Below are positions 9,940 through 23,000 of a stretch of DNA of 64,000 bases, piece by piece. The notes below the pieces were generated by a model. It did not search any database. It was not told where the DNA came from and worked only from the letters and a program-made list of their open reading frames with translations. The position numbers and the translations under genes were made by a program. The stretch's first letter is position 1. Every line of letters starts with the position of its first letter. Source of the stretch: Lobulomyces angularis (Eukaryota; Chytridiomycota; Chytridiomycetes; Lobulomycetales; Lobulomycetaceae); NCBI GenBank assembly GCA_027604685.1, contig JADHYX010000078.1:1-64000 (forward strand), read 5' to 3'.

Positions 9940-12900
9940 TCATACCAACACTCCAAAAAATTCCAAAACTTCCACAATACTAGGTAGAAACCACCTTGCA
10001 GCGCTGCTCTTACTTCCAACTGTAGTGGTAAACAACGTTCTTTTATTACCAACACCTCCACTTTCCGACGCACTTTCTCCAAGAAAGAAAGGATTTTCAT
10101 CTAAACTTAAACTAGGAGAAGGTAGGGGTGAATGTAATGGGGAATTCAAAGGTGAATGAGGGTTAGAAGTTGTACCATTAAAGCTGTTTTGTTGTGGCGG
10201 TGTGCTACTTCCAGTGGTATGCTCTTCGACCACGACGGAAGCACCATTTACATATCCATGTTGTTGTAATGATTCTTGTCCTAAATTTTGAACAGAATTG
10301 TTATTTATAATATTTAGTGGACCTCCAGGAGGTAAACTATCAGTAGAACTAGAACTATTATGCCTGTGAATACTGTTACCTTCACCAATACTAGGACGCC
10401 GTACTAAGGGTGTTTTTCCTCCTCCACCAACGCTTTTAGATTTTACTTTTATCATTTTTAATTTTTGCTCTACTTTTTCAAGATACTCAAACATATACTC
10501 ATCAGTTCTATCATCTCCTACTGCAAAAATAAAGTTAATTGGCTCTAATCCAGTCGAAGGTGTCAATAAGGGGGGGCTTTGGATTGAATTATTATTGTAA
10601 TGTTTAGGTGTCGAAAAAGTGGCTTGAGATGGATTTTCAACTAATGACGCATCAAATGATGCTCTAGACTTGGGCGACTTGTTAACGTCTCCCCCTGATT
10701 GAGCATTGGATGTGTTATAATTGCTACAACCAAAATAACTTGAATGTCTGTGACCCCTATTTTTTTTGGAAGAAGAACCTAACCAGCGATGATGCTCCAG
10801 AGCCCTTTTTATTATTAATCCCTTATTTAAGTTTCTGGGTGAAACTTCTACGCTTTTCTTTTTTTTCATTGCGTGTATAGGATATGTAGATGCCAACGCT
10901 TGATCAATATGGTTTTGGCATTCTGCAGCTTGCCATGAAGCAAATGATAAATCCGCAAGTCCGTAATGCCACACTAAAGATAATTCTTTGTGTTCTATAT
11001 ATGAACCAGGTGTACGACTGATATACATTATTTTTTTAAAGAGTACAAATGAAACAACTTACTCAGTATAGTACTCAAAAATTTCTTCCACACTTTTCCA
11101 CCAAGACATATCCAAGTCATCAAACATTGCCTCCCATTGACTTTCCCCCGCGTACTTCATAAATCCTCCATTTTCAGCACTTGAAAAATTTTAAATAAAT
11201 TATTGTAAGAAAAAATGTGCTTAGTTACCTTAATCCAAGCATAGGGATATCCATAAATTCTTCTAAGTCACTTTTCTTTCTGCCAGACACAATGTATACT
11301 ATGTTTCTAGAATCGGCAGTGAGCCTTAACAGTAGTTCCCTAACTGACAACGTTGTTGGATGAAGAAAAGTGGAAGCATTCGAGGACATATTAATTAAGT
11401 GTCCATATGAACCACTTCTCATTATTCCAGAACTACTGTTTGATAAACCATTTAGAGATGCAGTAGACAAATTTCTTCTGGCTATATTTGAACTTGAAAG
11501 AGATGTTGAGGATAAATTTTTTCTTATGGATGTAGCATCCAAAGTCGCATTAATTGTAGACGACTTTCCACTTTGAATGATAGTACCATCGTGATCCAAA
11601 AACTGAACAAGAATTAAAAAATTTTAGGTTATAATTATTACAAAAATTCTTCGACCGGAGTTGCACAAATAAGCTTGTCTAACAACTTTCAATGGCAATA
11701 ATGGTATAGAAGTAGTAGCTTTGTGCCGTATGGCTTCATGAACCAACTGATTCTCTCTCACAAAAGATTCCACATAGTTTTGTGCTTACAAATATTAATG
11801 CAATTGTTATGTGCAAAAATACCAGTATTGCTTGATACATATGAATAAAGTTCTGTCCACCTTGATAGTTTATCTTCATAACTCATTGTAAAAGCCTCAT
11901 TGATTGCATCAGCAACTTCTCCTGCATCCCATGGATTAACCCTCAAAGCTGCACCAAAATTTCCATAGGTACCGGCAAACTAAAGAATAGTATAAAGTAA
12001 ACCAATACAATTACACATTATGTACCTCCGAAATAATTAGCGGACCATACTTCCCTTCTTGACAAACGACTAATGAATTTTTAGTTAATGTTAATGTGTT
12101 AAATTTATACTATATTCGTGCGAAGTCAAGTTCATCCCATCTCTTAGTGAAGTAATCAAGCAAGCGTCAGCAACCTTCAAAATATTGATTTTACAACTTT
12201 TGAAAAGATGAAAATACCGTAAGTAGGGCCAAGTAATTCAAAAAATCTATGTCTTGATGCAAGTAACATACTGGAGAGTATTCAATGGTTCCAAATTTAG
12301 AATTTATCCGTGAAACCACTTCCGCAACATGAGAATTGCTTTCGTTAGCTTCGGTAGTGGATAGCGCAACTTGAATTAATACAACCTTAAAAATAAAGGT
12401 TAACTTTATTTTTTAACAAAATTATTCATGTACCTTCCCTAGCCACTCTGGATACCTGGTAAGAAACATTTCAAAAGCTAGCATCTTTTGTCTTACTCCT
12501 TTCACATAATCATTTTTGTCTCTACCTATTAAAATTTTCTTTCCCGCAAATTTTTCTTTTAATGCTGTAATCATATCTGGAACTAAAGGGTTTATTCTTT
12601 TCTCATTTAATGCAACTAAATTTATGCCTAAAAAAAAAGTGGAAATGCATAAAATTATCGTCAAAAACAACTTTTATTACCAATTGGAAAAATTCCCACT
12701 GAAACCACACTGTCTTCAAGTTGAATACCATGAGGAGTTGATTCTAGAGATAACAATCTTGTGCAAGTCATCAAAAAATGCCTCATAAATGAATAAGTTT
12801 GAAATCCAATCAAGTCCGCACCGAGGAGTCCATGCAATATTTGTTTTCTTACTGAAGTAACGAAAAATGAGATTAAAAAATATACTAAAATTTAATACTT

Positions 12901-13897
12901 TACCGTGTATACATCTAAAAATTTCGCTACTAGGGAAAGGTATATGAAGAAAAAATCCAATAACAGCTTGCGGTATTCTTTGTCTTACCATTAAAGGAAC
13001 CAACATTAGATGATAGTCGTTTATCCAAACTATTTGAAAGTCATTAATAAAAAGTTTAACTACATTAGATTTACTAATATCGCCTTGCTTATAATTATTA
13101 ACAATTTGATCGCAAAATTTCTGATTAACTGAAACATAATGTTTCCAAGCAATTTCTTCAAATAAAACATTTTTAGGAAAATCTTGCAGTTGGTAATGAA
13201 AAGGCTTCCATAATACCTAACAACGAAATTAATAAAACAAAATTACACAGTGGCGCAGTGTCCAAAATGAAACAATGTAATTTACCTGTTTACAAAACTG
13301 ATTATAATGCCCATCCAGCTCTTCATCTGTGACGTAAACTGGAACACATGATGGAGTAGACTCCAGCAATAAACTGCTTGCATTAAACTTCCATCTGTCA
13401 TCAAATTCATCTAAGCCACTACCTAAAGTTCCTATAAAAATCGGATCCAAATCAAAGCTTTTCTTTGTCGTGGATAAAATGGCATTCTGCAATCCGATAT
13501 TTCCAAGCTTTGATTGTTTGAAATCATCACTTTTTGGAGTAGGTGCATCAACAATAAGAGTAGATGATCTGTGAGATATAATATGCCTCGCATTTGGTTG
13601 TGAAATCTTGTTGGAATTCGGTAGTTCCGCTTCATCTCTACTGGGTTGAGCTTGATTTGGAGAATAATTTTTCTTTGTAAGTTTTTCAGAGGTTGTAAAG
13701 GGTAAAAATAAGCTGCATACTAGCAATCTTGATCTGCCAATAGAGTTATCATGCAATAAAAAGCTATTTGTATTCGCATTACTTGAATCATTCTCTCCCA
13801 CACCAAAATTTAATCGGGTAGTGTCCGAAGGGAAGCTATTGTTGGAGTGCAAAGAATCTGAAAAATTGCGCTGTTCCATAGTAGGATATTTCAACAT
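9940..13897 (-). CDS. Trehalose-6-phosphate synthase/phosphatase fusion
   Basis: Makes trehalose 6-phosphate from UDP-glucose and glucose 6-phosphate, then dephosphorylates it. After an Asn/Ser-rich N-terminus (13897 to about 13300) comes a GT20 synthase domain: VWINDYHLMLVPLMVRQRIP, IGFFLHIPFPSSEIFR, ILIGRDKNDYVKG, LRDGMNLTSHEYVVCQ and ISEFAGTYGNFGAALRVNPWD. The phosphatase domain follows, with HAD motif I LDHDGTI near 11584-11599 (both aspartates present), IVYIVSGRKKSDLE, and motif IV FAVGDDRTDEYMFEYLE near 10480-10525. The GDD-TDE aspartates are intact, so phosphatase activity is plausible. Two long Ser/Asn-rich inserts interrupt the phosphatase, one near 11370-11590 and one near 10560-10830. 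A disordered tail of about 180 residues follows it. The last residues (SSAARWFLPSIVEVLEFF) resume a conserved C-terminal segment. The overall plan resembles fungal Tps2/Tps3/Tsl1 and plant class II proteins. Confidence 0.85.
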
Positions 13898-14439
13898 TTA
13901 ATAGATCGTAAAAAAGAATATTTGATTTTAAGTTTTAAATTCGAATTTTGTTATTAAATGACAAAAATTAAACTCTATTTGATGGAAAAAAAATTTTTAG
14001 AAAAAAAATTATTTTTCTTTGCAATTAATTTTGTTAAAACCTTCTTAATTGTAACATACTTTTTTAAGTATTTTTGCATGGCAGTAAATGGTGTTGAAAT
14101 TAAAAGTTTCATTATTTTGTCTTGTTAAAAGACAAAATAAAAATGTTTAAAATATGCTTAATTGCTAAATACAAAAATTACCCAACCTTGTATGATTTTC
14201 AATATCTAAAAAAAAGTATTTGTTATAATTGCTATATTACACCTCTAAATGATATAGCATTGGTATCTACTTTAACACTTTCTGTAGGCTACAGTTTGCT
14301 GTAGATGTTAAATGAAAGAGTAAATAAGTTGTTAATATATTCTTATACTAAGAATTTTAGAAACCAGAACAAACAAAAAAAAAAAGGTGATGGATTTTAG
14401 ATAAAAAAAAAATTATAAAACAGTTTAATAATAAAATAT
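13898..14439. other. AT-rich intergenic stretch
   Basis: No supported gene. A 60-codon frame on the plus strand (14122-14304) has no recognisable features and I do not call it. Confidence 0.5.
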
Positions 14440-14605
14440 AATTTTAATACATTCAAAATGAGTTAATGAATCAGGTAAGTTCTCAATCTTTGCAACTTTA
14501 TTATTATAACAAAAAATAATGAGGAATTGAAGCTGGCAAGTTTTTTATTTTTGTAATTTGCTTATCTTCACAACTAAAGTAACTTAACGAAGATTGGATG
14601 ATTTT
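14440..14605 (-). pseudogene. Leucine-rich-repeat relic
   Basis: Read on the minus strand, two adjoining frames give SLSYFSCEDKQITKIKNLP followed by CYNNKVAKIENLPDSLTHF. This is two successive 20-21-residue leucine-rich repeats of the type L..F.C..N.I.KI.NLP.S. They fall into register only if one base of a T run near 14510 is extra, and stops lie upstream. It looks like a fragment of a longer repeat protein. LRRs of this CxxN/IxNLP type occur in amoebal, bacterial and large DNA virus proteins. The source of this one cannot be told from two repeats. Confidence 0.45.
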
Positions 14606-14874
14606 CAAACCATCCTATCAATTCGTTATGTAGTGAACAGTATTTTCAAGTAAGTAAAATATCTGCAAATCTAAAAATTTTTTTGGTTAAAAATCAAATT
14701 ATTGATGAAGGTGTTATTGTAAAGTAAGATCCCATATCAACAATTGCTGGCACTGATATTAATGCTAAAAAAATTTTTTTCAGTGTGAAGTTGAAAATTC
14801 TACTTCTGAATAAATAAATAGATTTTAATTTTACTACGCTATAATTTATGTGAATTGATACAAAAAAATTACTA

Positions 14875-17800
14875 TTATAAATAGATTTGCTGTAAAAACC
14901 CCTCGTTTCCCCCAACAACTATATACTCCAAATCTTTCGGGAATCTAACGCAAAGAATCCCAAAGTTAAATACTCTTAAATGTCTAATGTGGTCACCAGA
15001 TTTGGTTTTAAAAATATTTATACTATTATCAAAGGCTCCAGTAGCGAAGTATTCACCACACTCACTTATAGTTACAGAGCATGCCCAACTTGGACTCAAG
15101 TTGATGCAATGCCACTCATGTCCATTTATGAAGTCGTAAACTCTGACAGTGCTATCTCTACTACATGTGATCAATATCCCCGGTTTAGACATCGCCATGT
15201 CTAAAACAGAATCCGTATGTGATTCAATGCATCTGGTGTGTGAGATAGTTTTTGCATTTGTTAAAAGTTTTACATCCCAAATATATATCCGCCTTTTTTT
15301 TTAAAAAAAAATTCATTAAATTACATTGCTTTTTCATGACTTGTACCTATCCAAACCTGCACTTGCTAAATATCTACCATCCGCAGAAAATCTAACAATT
15401 TTAACCCACCTTGAATGTTTCTTAATAACAGATATACATTCTCCATTAAGCATATCCCAAAATCTAACCGTGCAATCAATAGATCCTGAGGCTATATATC
15501 TTCCTAAAATATTTGTAAATTTTAAAGTTTCATTTAAATTTTAATTTACCATCCTTTGTTAAATGGCAAGTTGTTACTGAATCAGTGTGTCCCTTAAATT
15601 TTAATAAGACAAATTAAAATTAGAAAATATCTTTTTGAGTATTCTTAAAGACGTTTGATGTTACCGTAAGAGTTTTTTCACATGTACCAGTTTGTGCACT
15701 CCAAATTTTTATTGTTCTATCAAAACTACAGCTAACAATATGAGAATCTTTTTTTGTGAAATGGACATCAGAAACTATAGATCTATGGCCAACAACTAAA
15801 ATAAAATAATAAACCATAGTTTCAGTAAGCATACATTGAGCTAAGGGGGCTACATCTACGCCAGTGACAATTCCAGGTCTCAGATCGTGGATTCTTATAA
15901 TTCCATCATAGCCTTTTTTGGTGGAAAAAAAGTTAAGATATCTGAATGCAAGTTAAAGGAAAATAAAAACCTCCAGTTAACCACAGAGCACTATCAAACT
16001 CCGAATATGCAGCACTTTTGCACCCATCCTTGTTGGCTTCAACAAATCTAGGAAACAGATGAATATCAACGCTGGTAAATAAAATGTGCAATAGCTCAAA
16101 TTTTTTATGAAGTTTACTAAATCGGTATTTTACTTTTTTATTGACTTCTGCATCACGGGTATTATTATTGACACTCTGACTTTTGGGAAATGCTCTAGAT
16201 TGTATCATTTGCTTAAGCCTGAGTTTAAAGGCGTTTAAATCCCTGACCTCACTAAACTGTACATCGTTATCGAATTCTTTATTTAAAAGATCCCATACGG
16301 ACTTTAAAGTATTACTAATAAAATCAGCTGCTAATTGATGACAGGTTTGTAGTTGCTTTTGGTATATTTCCTTATGGTCCAACAGTTCACTGTAAGTAAG
16401 TATAACTAGTAGGTTAACCATACAAAGTAAAGTGTAATCACAACTTCTATCAATCTCATTAAATAAGCTATTGATATCCTTTTTTAAATTTTCTTGAGTT
16501 TGAAAACTTTTTTCTTGGGAATTGAATTGTTGCTGCTGATGTAAATTTTTCAAACTAGATCCCGGTTTCATAAATGAAAATGGAGGTTGAACTGCATTTT
16601 GTAGCATTGTTATTGATGAATTCGGTATAGCACTAGCAGTATCACTGGCATTGAGCGTGTTAGTTAGGGGAGGGACAAGTGTGCTTTGCGAGATTGTTGG
16701 AAGGAAATCAGTTCTATCACCAGTTACTGATTCTTGAAATTTTTCGTCAATATCCGGTATTTTCTTAAGTTTTTCCTCATCCCCATCCGATTTATTTTGG
16801 TTTAAATTTTCTTCAATAAAATCGCTAACTTCATTGCTGCCATTGTCTTGTTTAACTTTTTCAAGACTCTCGATAGAATTAGAACTTGCCATTTCTTCTT
16901 TAACTTTCTTCACAACTTCAATATCATCAACGTCACTAGTGGAAGTACTTGGTTCATTATTAGAGGTATTCAAATTGGTAATTGCATCATTAAACAAAAG
17001 TGTTGAAGTAATGACTGCAGTGTCATTAATATTGTCTGTTGCATTCGAGGAATCTTCATTTACTTCTTCCACTACCACAATATCCGGAGGAATTACGACT
17101 TCCATGGAATCCTTTCTGGATGGTGAATTTTTAATCACCTCATCCTCAGCTCGTACCACAGCTGCTTTCACTACATATCCTTTATTACTATTTTTTAACA
17201 GCATTTCAACTGCTAAATCCAAACTTTCATTTGACTTAACCGAATGTCCATCATCCTCATCGTTTTTTTTATCCGACTGTTCATTTTTTTTGGTAGCCCA
17301 AACTCTATCCATTTCATTATCTAGATCTCCTGAATCCAGCTCCGCATCATATAAATTGCTCCCTCTCCTGTCCAATGGTGCATTGCTGCTGTTTTCAATT
17401 GTGTTATACCCTTAAAAAAATGGTACATAAAACGTTTATTAAATAACATGAACAAAAATAAAAATGCTAAATTAACATAATTTTTTTTTTAGGATTAAAA
17501 TGCAGCAAACACTTACCTCCTCCAACCCTTGGTAATTTAATCTCAATGCTTGAGTAGTATTTATGTAATTGCCTTTGACTAAAATAAAATAAGGTTTGAA
17601 AACTAGCCATTATTCTTTCGCATTCAACCAATTCGATATCATTACTTAAATCAATATTTCTTGGTACTCTTTTCGATTTTAATAAATCACCATCTTCATC
17701 ATTTAAACCATCACTGACATTCCAGCCATAAAGCCAGTCGCAAAGTTGATGATATGCTGACCTGTAGTCCGATGCTTCCAAATGTGGTATTTGAAAATGG

Positions 17801-17925
17801 GAAAGGGTGACTTGATATGGTTTGCTTTCTGAAGGGTTAAAATTTCTAAAAAAGTGCTGAAGAAAATTGGAATTCACTTTTTTAGAAATAACTGACAGTT
17901 CGTAGACGATCTTCATTGATTCCAT
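14875..17925 (-). CDS. WD40-repeat protein with long acidic N-terminal region
   Basis: Not recognised as a named family. From the ATG at 17925, an exon of about 140 residues (with YHQLCDWLYGW) joins across an intron starting at GGTAAGTG to a 480-residue exon. That exon is acidic, Ser/Asn/Glu-rich and low in complexity up to about 16550. It then becomes helical (SVWDLLNKEF, VKYRFSKLHKKFELL). The C-terminal third is a beta-propeller: GYDGIIRIHDLR, HIVSCSFDRTIKIW, YIASGSIDCTVRFWD, RYLASAGLD, RIYIWDV, LITCSRDSTVRVYD, YFATGAFDNSINIF and YIVVGGNEGFL. That is at least seven blades. TAF5 was considered because of the helical N-terminus plus propeller, but its LisH and NTD2 signatures are not visible. 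It probably acts as a protein-interaction platform. Confidence 0.6.
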
Positions 17926-18072
17926 AATTTAATACACTTTTTGTTTAACAATTCAGAAATATAATCTCATTTTTTTTACACTCCGACATTTTTTATGTTC
18001 AATGTTAAAAGAAAAAATATCAAATATGATTGAATAAAAATATTTTTATACATTAAAAATTTTAATTAAAGA

Positions 18073-19266
18073 TTACAATGCTTTCACAGTTTCAACTACA
18101 TCCGCAGCTGGAGCATTCAACGCTTTTTCCTCTTTCTCGTCCAATTTTTTTTCAGCATCCCTGTTGACAATTTTATTTTCAATTAAATTATGCATAGCAA
18201 TTACGGCCCGAATTAAGCTGCAAACGTAAATAACTAATAGTTCGTCATTAGTTTTTATTGAAAAACTTTTGGCAAAGGCCGGAATGTTTAAGTTCGGTAG
18301 TAAGTTAAAAATATCCTGTAAATTGTAAATAATTTGATGATTAATCGGCAACAACCCGTTTTTAACCTGCGTTTAATATATAAATGGTTATAAATTATAC
18401 AAAAATAATTTACATACTTTTTCTAGATAATCTTTGATCTCTGTAAGTCTGGTTTCCAGTCCTTTTAAAGAATTTAATTGATTTGTAATTTTTGTAGATA
18501 AAGTTCCTTGCGCATTATCCTTGATATCTCGTAGTAAATGCTCAACTCCTATTTCTTCACTTTCCTCTGCTTCAATAAGGGATGGAATGTGATGAAAGGT
18601 TTTTGTTGTTGCTGTACCATCCTATGTTTAATTGATAAATATATAAAAAATTGTATGAATCAAATGTACATCGTGAACATCCTCAACTGAAAAATAAGCA
18701 TCTGTAGGCAAACCTAAAGCTTTTGGTTGTACATCAATAATCACTAAAACAGGATTTGGAGTATATCTTTTAAACAATTCATTGATTTCTAAATCCGACG
18801 CTCTTAATTTTGGTCCAGAATGATACCATCCGATCATTTTTTCCTTAGCTGAAATTTTGTTTCATATTAATGGGTAAGAAAGACTCTATGAATATACCAT
18901 TTACTTTTTTAAACATTTCATACATGGCTTCATGATAATTGTGATCTAAAAACCACACTGAAGGGTCTTTTTCATCTTCCTCAAAAGGAACTAATTTACT
19001 TAGTATGATATAAACAACCAAAAATAAATTTACCCGCATAACTGTTTGCAACATTTACTTTATCTTTATTATATTGTCCTAATAACACACCAACGACTCT
19101 TTTTTTTGTATTTCTTGCGGCTCTGTTGTAGTGATCAACAACTAGAGGCGAAGAATATAAAAATATAAAATTAATAATAAAAAATTATTTAAAATAAATT
19201 ACCGGAAAGTAAAACAAGCGGATGAATTACTACTTGAGCTGGCGCTGAAGAAGATGCAGTGACCAT
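18073..19266 (-). CDS. RPN8: 26S proteasome regulatory subunit Rpn8/PSMD7
   Basis: An MPN-domain subunit of the 19S lid that pairs with the deubiquitinase Rpn11. The six exons read [86 protein letters not shown] and [25 protein letters not shown] helical C-terminus ends in a Lys/Glu-rich tail. The metalloprotease JAMM motif is degenerate: only one of the two histidines is present in WYHSGPK. This is the family norm for Rpn8 and means it is structural. The length is about 320 residues, as expected. The ATG at 19266 begins MVTASSAP. The gene is divergently oriented to the kinesin, with about 820 bp between their starts. Confidence 0.93.
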
Positions 19267-20089
19267 TTTAAATCTTTAATTCCACAAAGTTAACTTAAAA
19301 ATTACTTTACTTAAAATAAGATATTCTGCCCAACCATAAAGAAAAGAATAAGTAATGTTAAGATGTTCATTTTTTTTTTTAAAAGAAATTTAAACTGATT
19401 TCGTAAAGTGTTTTTGCATAAAAAAACTATATGTCTGGTTAATCAATGCCTTTAAGTAGCATATGAAGAAAAGAAAAATAATAAAAAATAAAAAATTTTA
19501 CCTTATTTTGATAAAAATTTATGAATTAAAATATTCGTATTTTCTACAAGGGTTAAAAACCTAAAAAAACCTCTCAAAAATGAAGTAACAAAACAAACTC
19601 AACCCGCTAATGAAACTGATGTACTTAATTGTAGATGACGTGATATTAAAGCATCGCGTGTGATGATGTGACGAACATCATTTTTTTTTTTATTTAGTTT
19701 GATCTAAACACCACTTTAAAATGTTTAACTTATAATCTTAACCACTAAAAAATAACAATTCAAATTCAAATACGACGGAAATTTAGTCAAGTCTCTGGAT
19801 TAAAAATCAGGTCTTTTTTTAATTATTGCCAGCATTATTGGGCTACCTATTTTGCTAAATTTAATTTCAAAAGAAACTCTGAAAAAATGGATAAACTTCT
19901 AAATTATAGGAATACTATGGGAAGCAGTTCCTTACCATGTTTGTTATAAGTTACCTGCAGAACTGTTAGGTGAAAAACATTATTCCTTCAAATTGTGCCA
20001 CTCCTCCATCCCTAGGAAAAAACATTATTACTAAATTTTTTTTTTTTCCTTACTTCAAACTCATAATCATTTTCACTCATAATTAACCA
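19267..20089. promoter_or_regulatory. Divergent promoter region between RPN8 and kinesin-3
   Basis: An 820-bp non-coding interval between two divergent start codons, so it must hold both promoters. The only conspicuous elements are TGACG-containing sites at 19635-19644 (ATGACGTGAT) and 19667-19676 (TGTGACGAAC). They resemble bZIP (ATF/CREB) binding sites in an otherwise AT-rich background. Assigning them a function is inference only. A moderately GC-rich patch near 19830-20020 gave no convincing exon. Confidence 0.3.
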
Positions 20090-23000
20090 ATGTCCTCTGT
20101 GAAAGTCTACGTCAGGGTATCTAGCATTTAATTCGCTAAAACTAACTTTGAATTAGCTGAGGCCTCTAAATCCGTACTATGAAAAAGAAAATATCGTAAA
20201 AATGACGAAGTATGATATTACGTTAATCAATCCGAAGGCAAAGGAAACCAAACATTTTTGTTTCGATAGATGTTTTAATTCTTCAAACAAAAGTGACGCA
20301 AATTTTTATACAAATCAAGAAACTCTGTATGATGAAGTAGGTAAAGAAGTCCTAGATCATTCATTTCAGGGTTTCAATACTTGTCTTTTTGCGTATGGTC
20401 AAACTGGGAGTGGAAAATCTTACACAATGATGGGCACAGAAAATGATGTTGGTGTTATACCAAGGTTTTGTAAAGATTTGTTTAAAAAAATTGAGAATTT
20501 CAAAACTGCAGATTTAAATCACTCATTTTCAGTTTCTGCATCATATATGGAAATATACAACGAAAAAGTTATTGATTTACTAAATCCATTTCCCAACAAT
20601 AAAAAAAAATTAAGAATTAGGTACACTCTATAGTGCTATTTATTTTTTTAAATGAATCACTGACGTTTTTTCAAGGGAGCATCCTAATTTCGGTCCATAT
20701 GTAGAGGATTTATCTAAAGTTTTAGTAAATTCTCACAGTGAAATAACTTTATTAATCGAGAATGGCAATAAATCCAGGACTATTGCTACCACAAATATGA
20801 ATCAAAACTCATCACGTTCTCATACCATATTTACCATTGGTAGTTATTGAGAATCATAAGCTTTTAATATATTTCATATTTGCAGTTTTGCTTCATCACT
20901 ATGACAATAAAGAGACTGGAATGTTATCAGAAAAACAAAGTAGAATATGTTTAGTCGATTTGGGTAATTATACTTTACATTGCAAATACTGCTATAATGA
21001 ACTATATGAACTAAAAACAAAAGAATTATACATTATTAATTGAAAATAACTTGTTTTAGCTGGCTCCGAACGCACTAACTTAACTGGCTCAACAGGGATT
21101 CGATTTAAAGTATGCTTTTATATTTTTTTACCAATTTTAAATATGTTTTTAACATATTTAGGAAGGAACCAATATTAATAAAAGTTTAACGACGCTTGGG
21201 AAAGTAATAAATAATTTAACTGAGGATAAGAATTCTGGAAAAAAATCTCACATTCCTTACAGAGACTCTGTTTTGACTTGGCTATTGAAGGACAATCTTG
21301 GTGGCAACTCTAAAACTGTGATGCTTGGTATCTGTTTTTGTTTTTGAAGATGTTTATTTACATAATTTAGCATCTATTTCACCTGCAGCGATTCATTACG
21401 ATGAAACTATATCAACCCTTCGATATGCAGAAAGAGGTAATAAACTACTGGTTTTGTTTATTATTAAATTATTATTGTTAATTTTCAGCGAAGCGCATTA
21501 TCAACAAAGCAGTTGTCAATGAAGATCCAAATATTAGAATGGTTAGAGAGTTAAAAGAAGAAGTTAACCGGTTGAAAGAGGTTATTTCTTCTTTCACTGC
21601 ACCACCTGCAGATCGCTCTGCATTGGAACTAGAATTGGCAGGTATATCACTTGATGAAGTTAGCATGCTAAGGGATCAACTAAATACTTCGGAAAAATTA
21701 ATGAAGGAGTTATTGTTATCGTATGAAGAAAAGTTGGTAATGGGAGGAAATATCTATCACTACAATCTAAACTATTTTGCTTTATTTAGGAGCAAACAAA
21801 AGTGCTAAAAAGAGAAAGAGAAATTGCACTCCACAATGCTGGCGTTACCAGTATTGGATTTTTATCTACACTTCACCTACCACACCTTGTTAATCTTAAC
21901 GAAGATCCACTGCTTTCTGAATGTTTAGTTTACAATGTTGGGGAGGGTGTCACTAATGTCGTGCATGTTCAATCTGACAATGCATCATCTTTTATTGAGA
22001 ATAGGATTGAAATTAGTGGAGAATACATAATGCCACTACATTGCTTTTTTCAATCCATCAAATTTGATTGCGAACCTCCACAATATAGCGTTTCTCTTGT
22101 ACCCACTAAAGATGCTTTGGTGTTTGTGAATGGAGTTCTCATTACAGAGGCTACACCTTTGTACCATGGAGATCGTATTATCTTGGGGGATCATCATGTT
22201 TATAGATTTGTTCAGCCTAATGCTGCATCCAATAAGTTCCGTAGAGATAGCATAATTTCGCAGTCAGCAACTCAAAATTCAGGGACTTCCTCTACAAATT
22301 CGTATTATTCTGATACCTCGTCAAATAAACGAATAATTGATTGGAATTATGCTGTAGAAGAATTAAATAAGGTCAACATGGAATCTGGGAATATTGAAAG
22401 ATTTTTTAAGTCACCGCGGCGTAGTTTGTTCAGTGATGATGACGTTTCCAGCATTTGTACATCAACCTATGATTCTGTTATTGACGATACAATCTTTATT
22501 GATAATGACTGCTTTCCCAATTCGTTTCAGCAAGACTGTGAGGCAACGAGTCCTATTTTTTCTTCTCCTAATGTTTTCAGTCAAAAGACATTGCGCAGTA
22601 GGAGGTCAATGTTACAAATTAATAACAGGTCGCAAATTAATAGAAAGCTATCCTTTCTTTCATTAGACGCTGATGCAAATATAACAGATTGTTCAACGGA
22701 CAGGTTCCTTCAAAATTTAGAAAGAAAAGCCCACATAAAACGTCTAATCCTATCACAGATTCATTCGAATTTTTATGATTACTTAGTGGAAACAATTTTA
22801 TCATTTTTACCGTTATTAAAGGAAGCAAATGTGATAGCCCTTGAGGGAAAAAAAAAAGTTGTTTATAATTTTTGTATTGTTCATCGAAGCATGGCATATA
22901 ATTTTGTTGAAGGGTCATTTTGGGATGGAAAAAAAGAATTAGAAAGAAGATTTTTTCCAAATTTTTCTGACGTTCCACAAGTTAAAGTTAAAGTTTTTGA

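Noticed and set aside
14122..14304. 60-codon plus-strand frame
   Set aside because: No start context, homology or splice logic; AT-rich chance frame.
16834..17415. 193-codon Ser/Thr-rich plus-strand frame
   Set aside because: Antisense to the acidic low-complexity exon of the WD40 gene.
14875..17925. TAF5 identity for the WD40 protein
   Set aside because: Similar layout, but the LisH and TAF5 N-terminal signature blocks are not visible and the propeller sequence is not TAF5-like.
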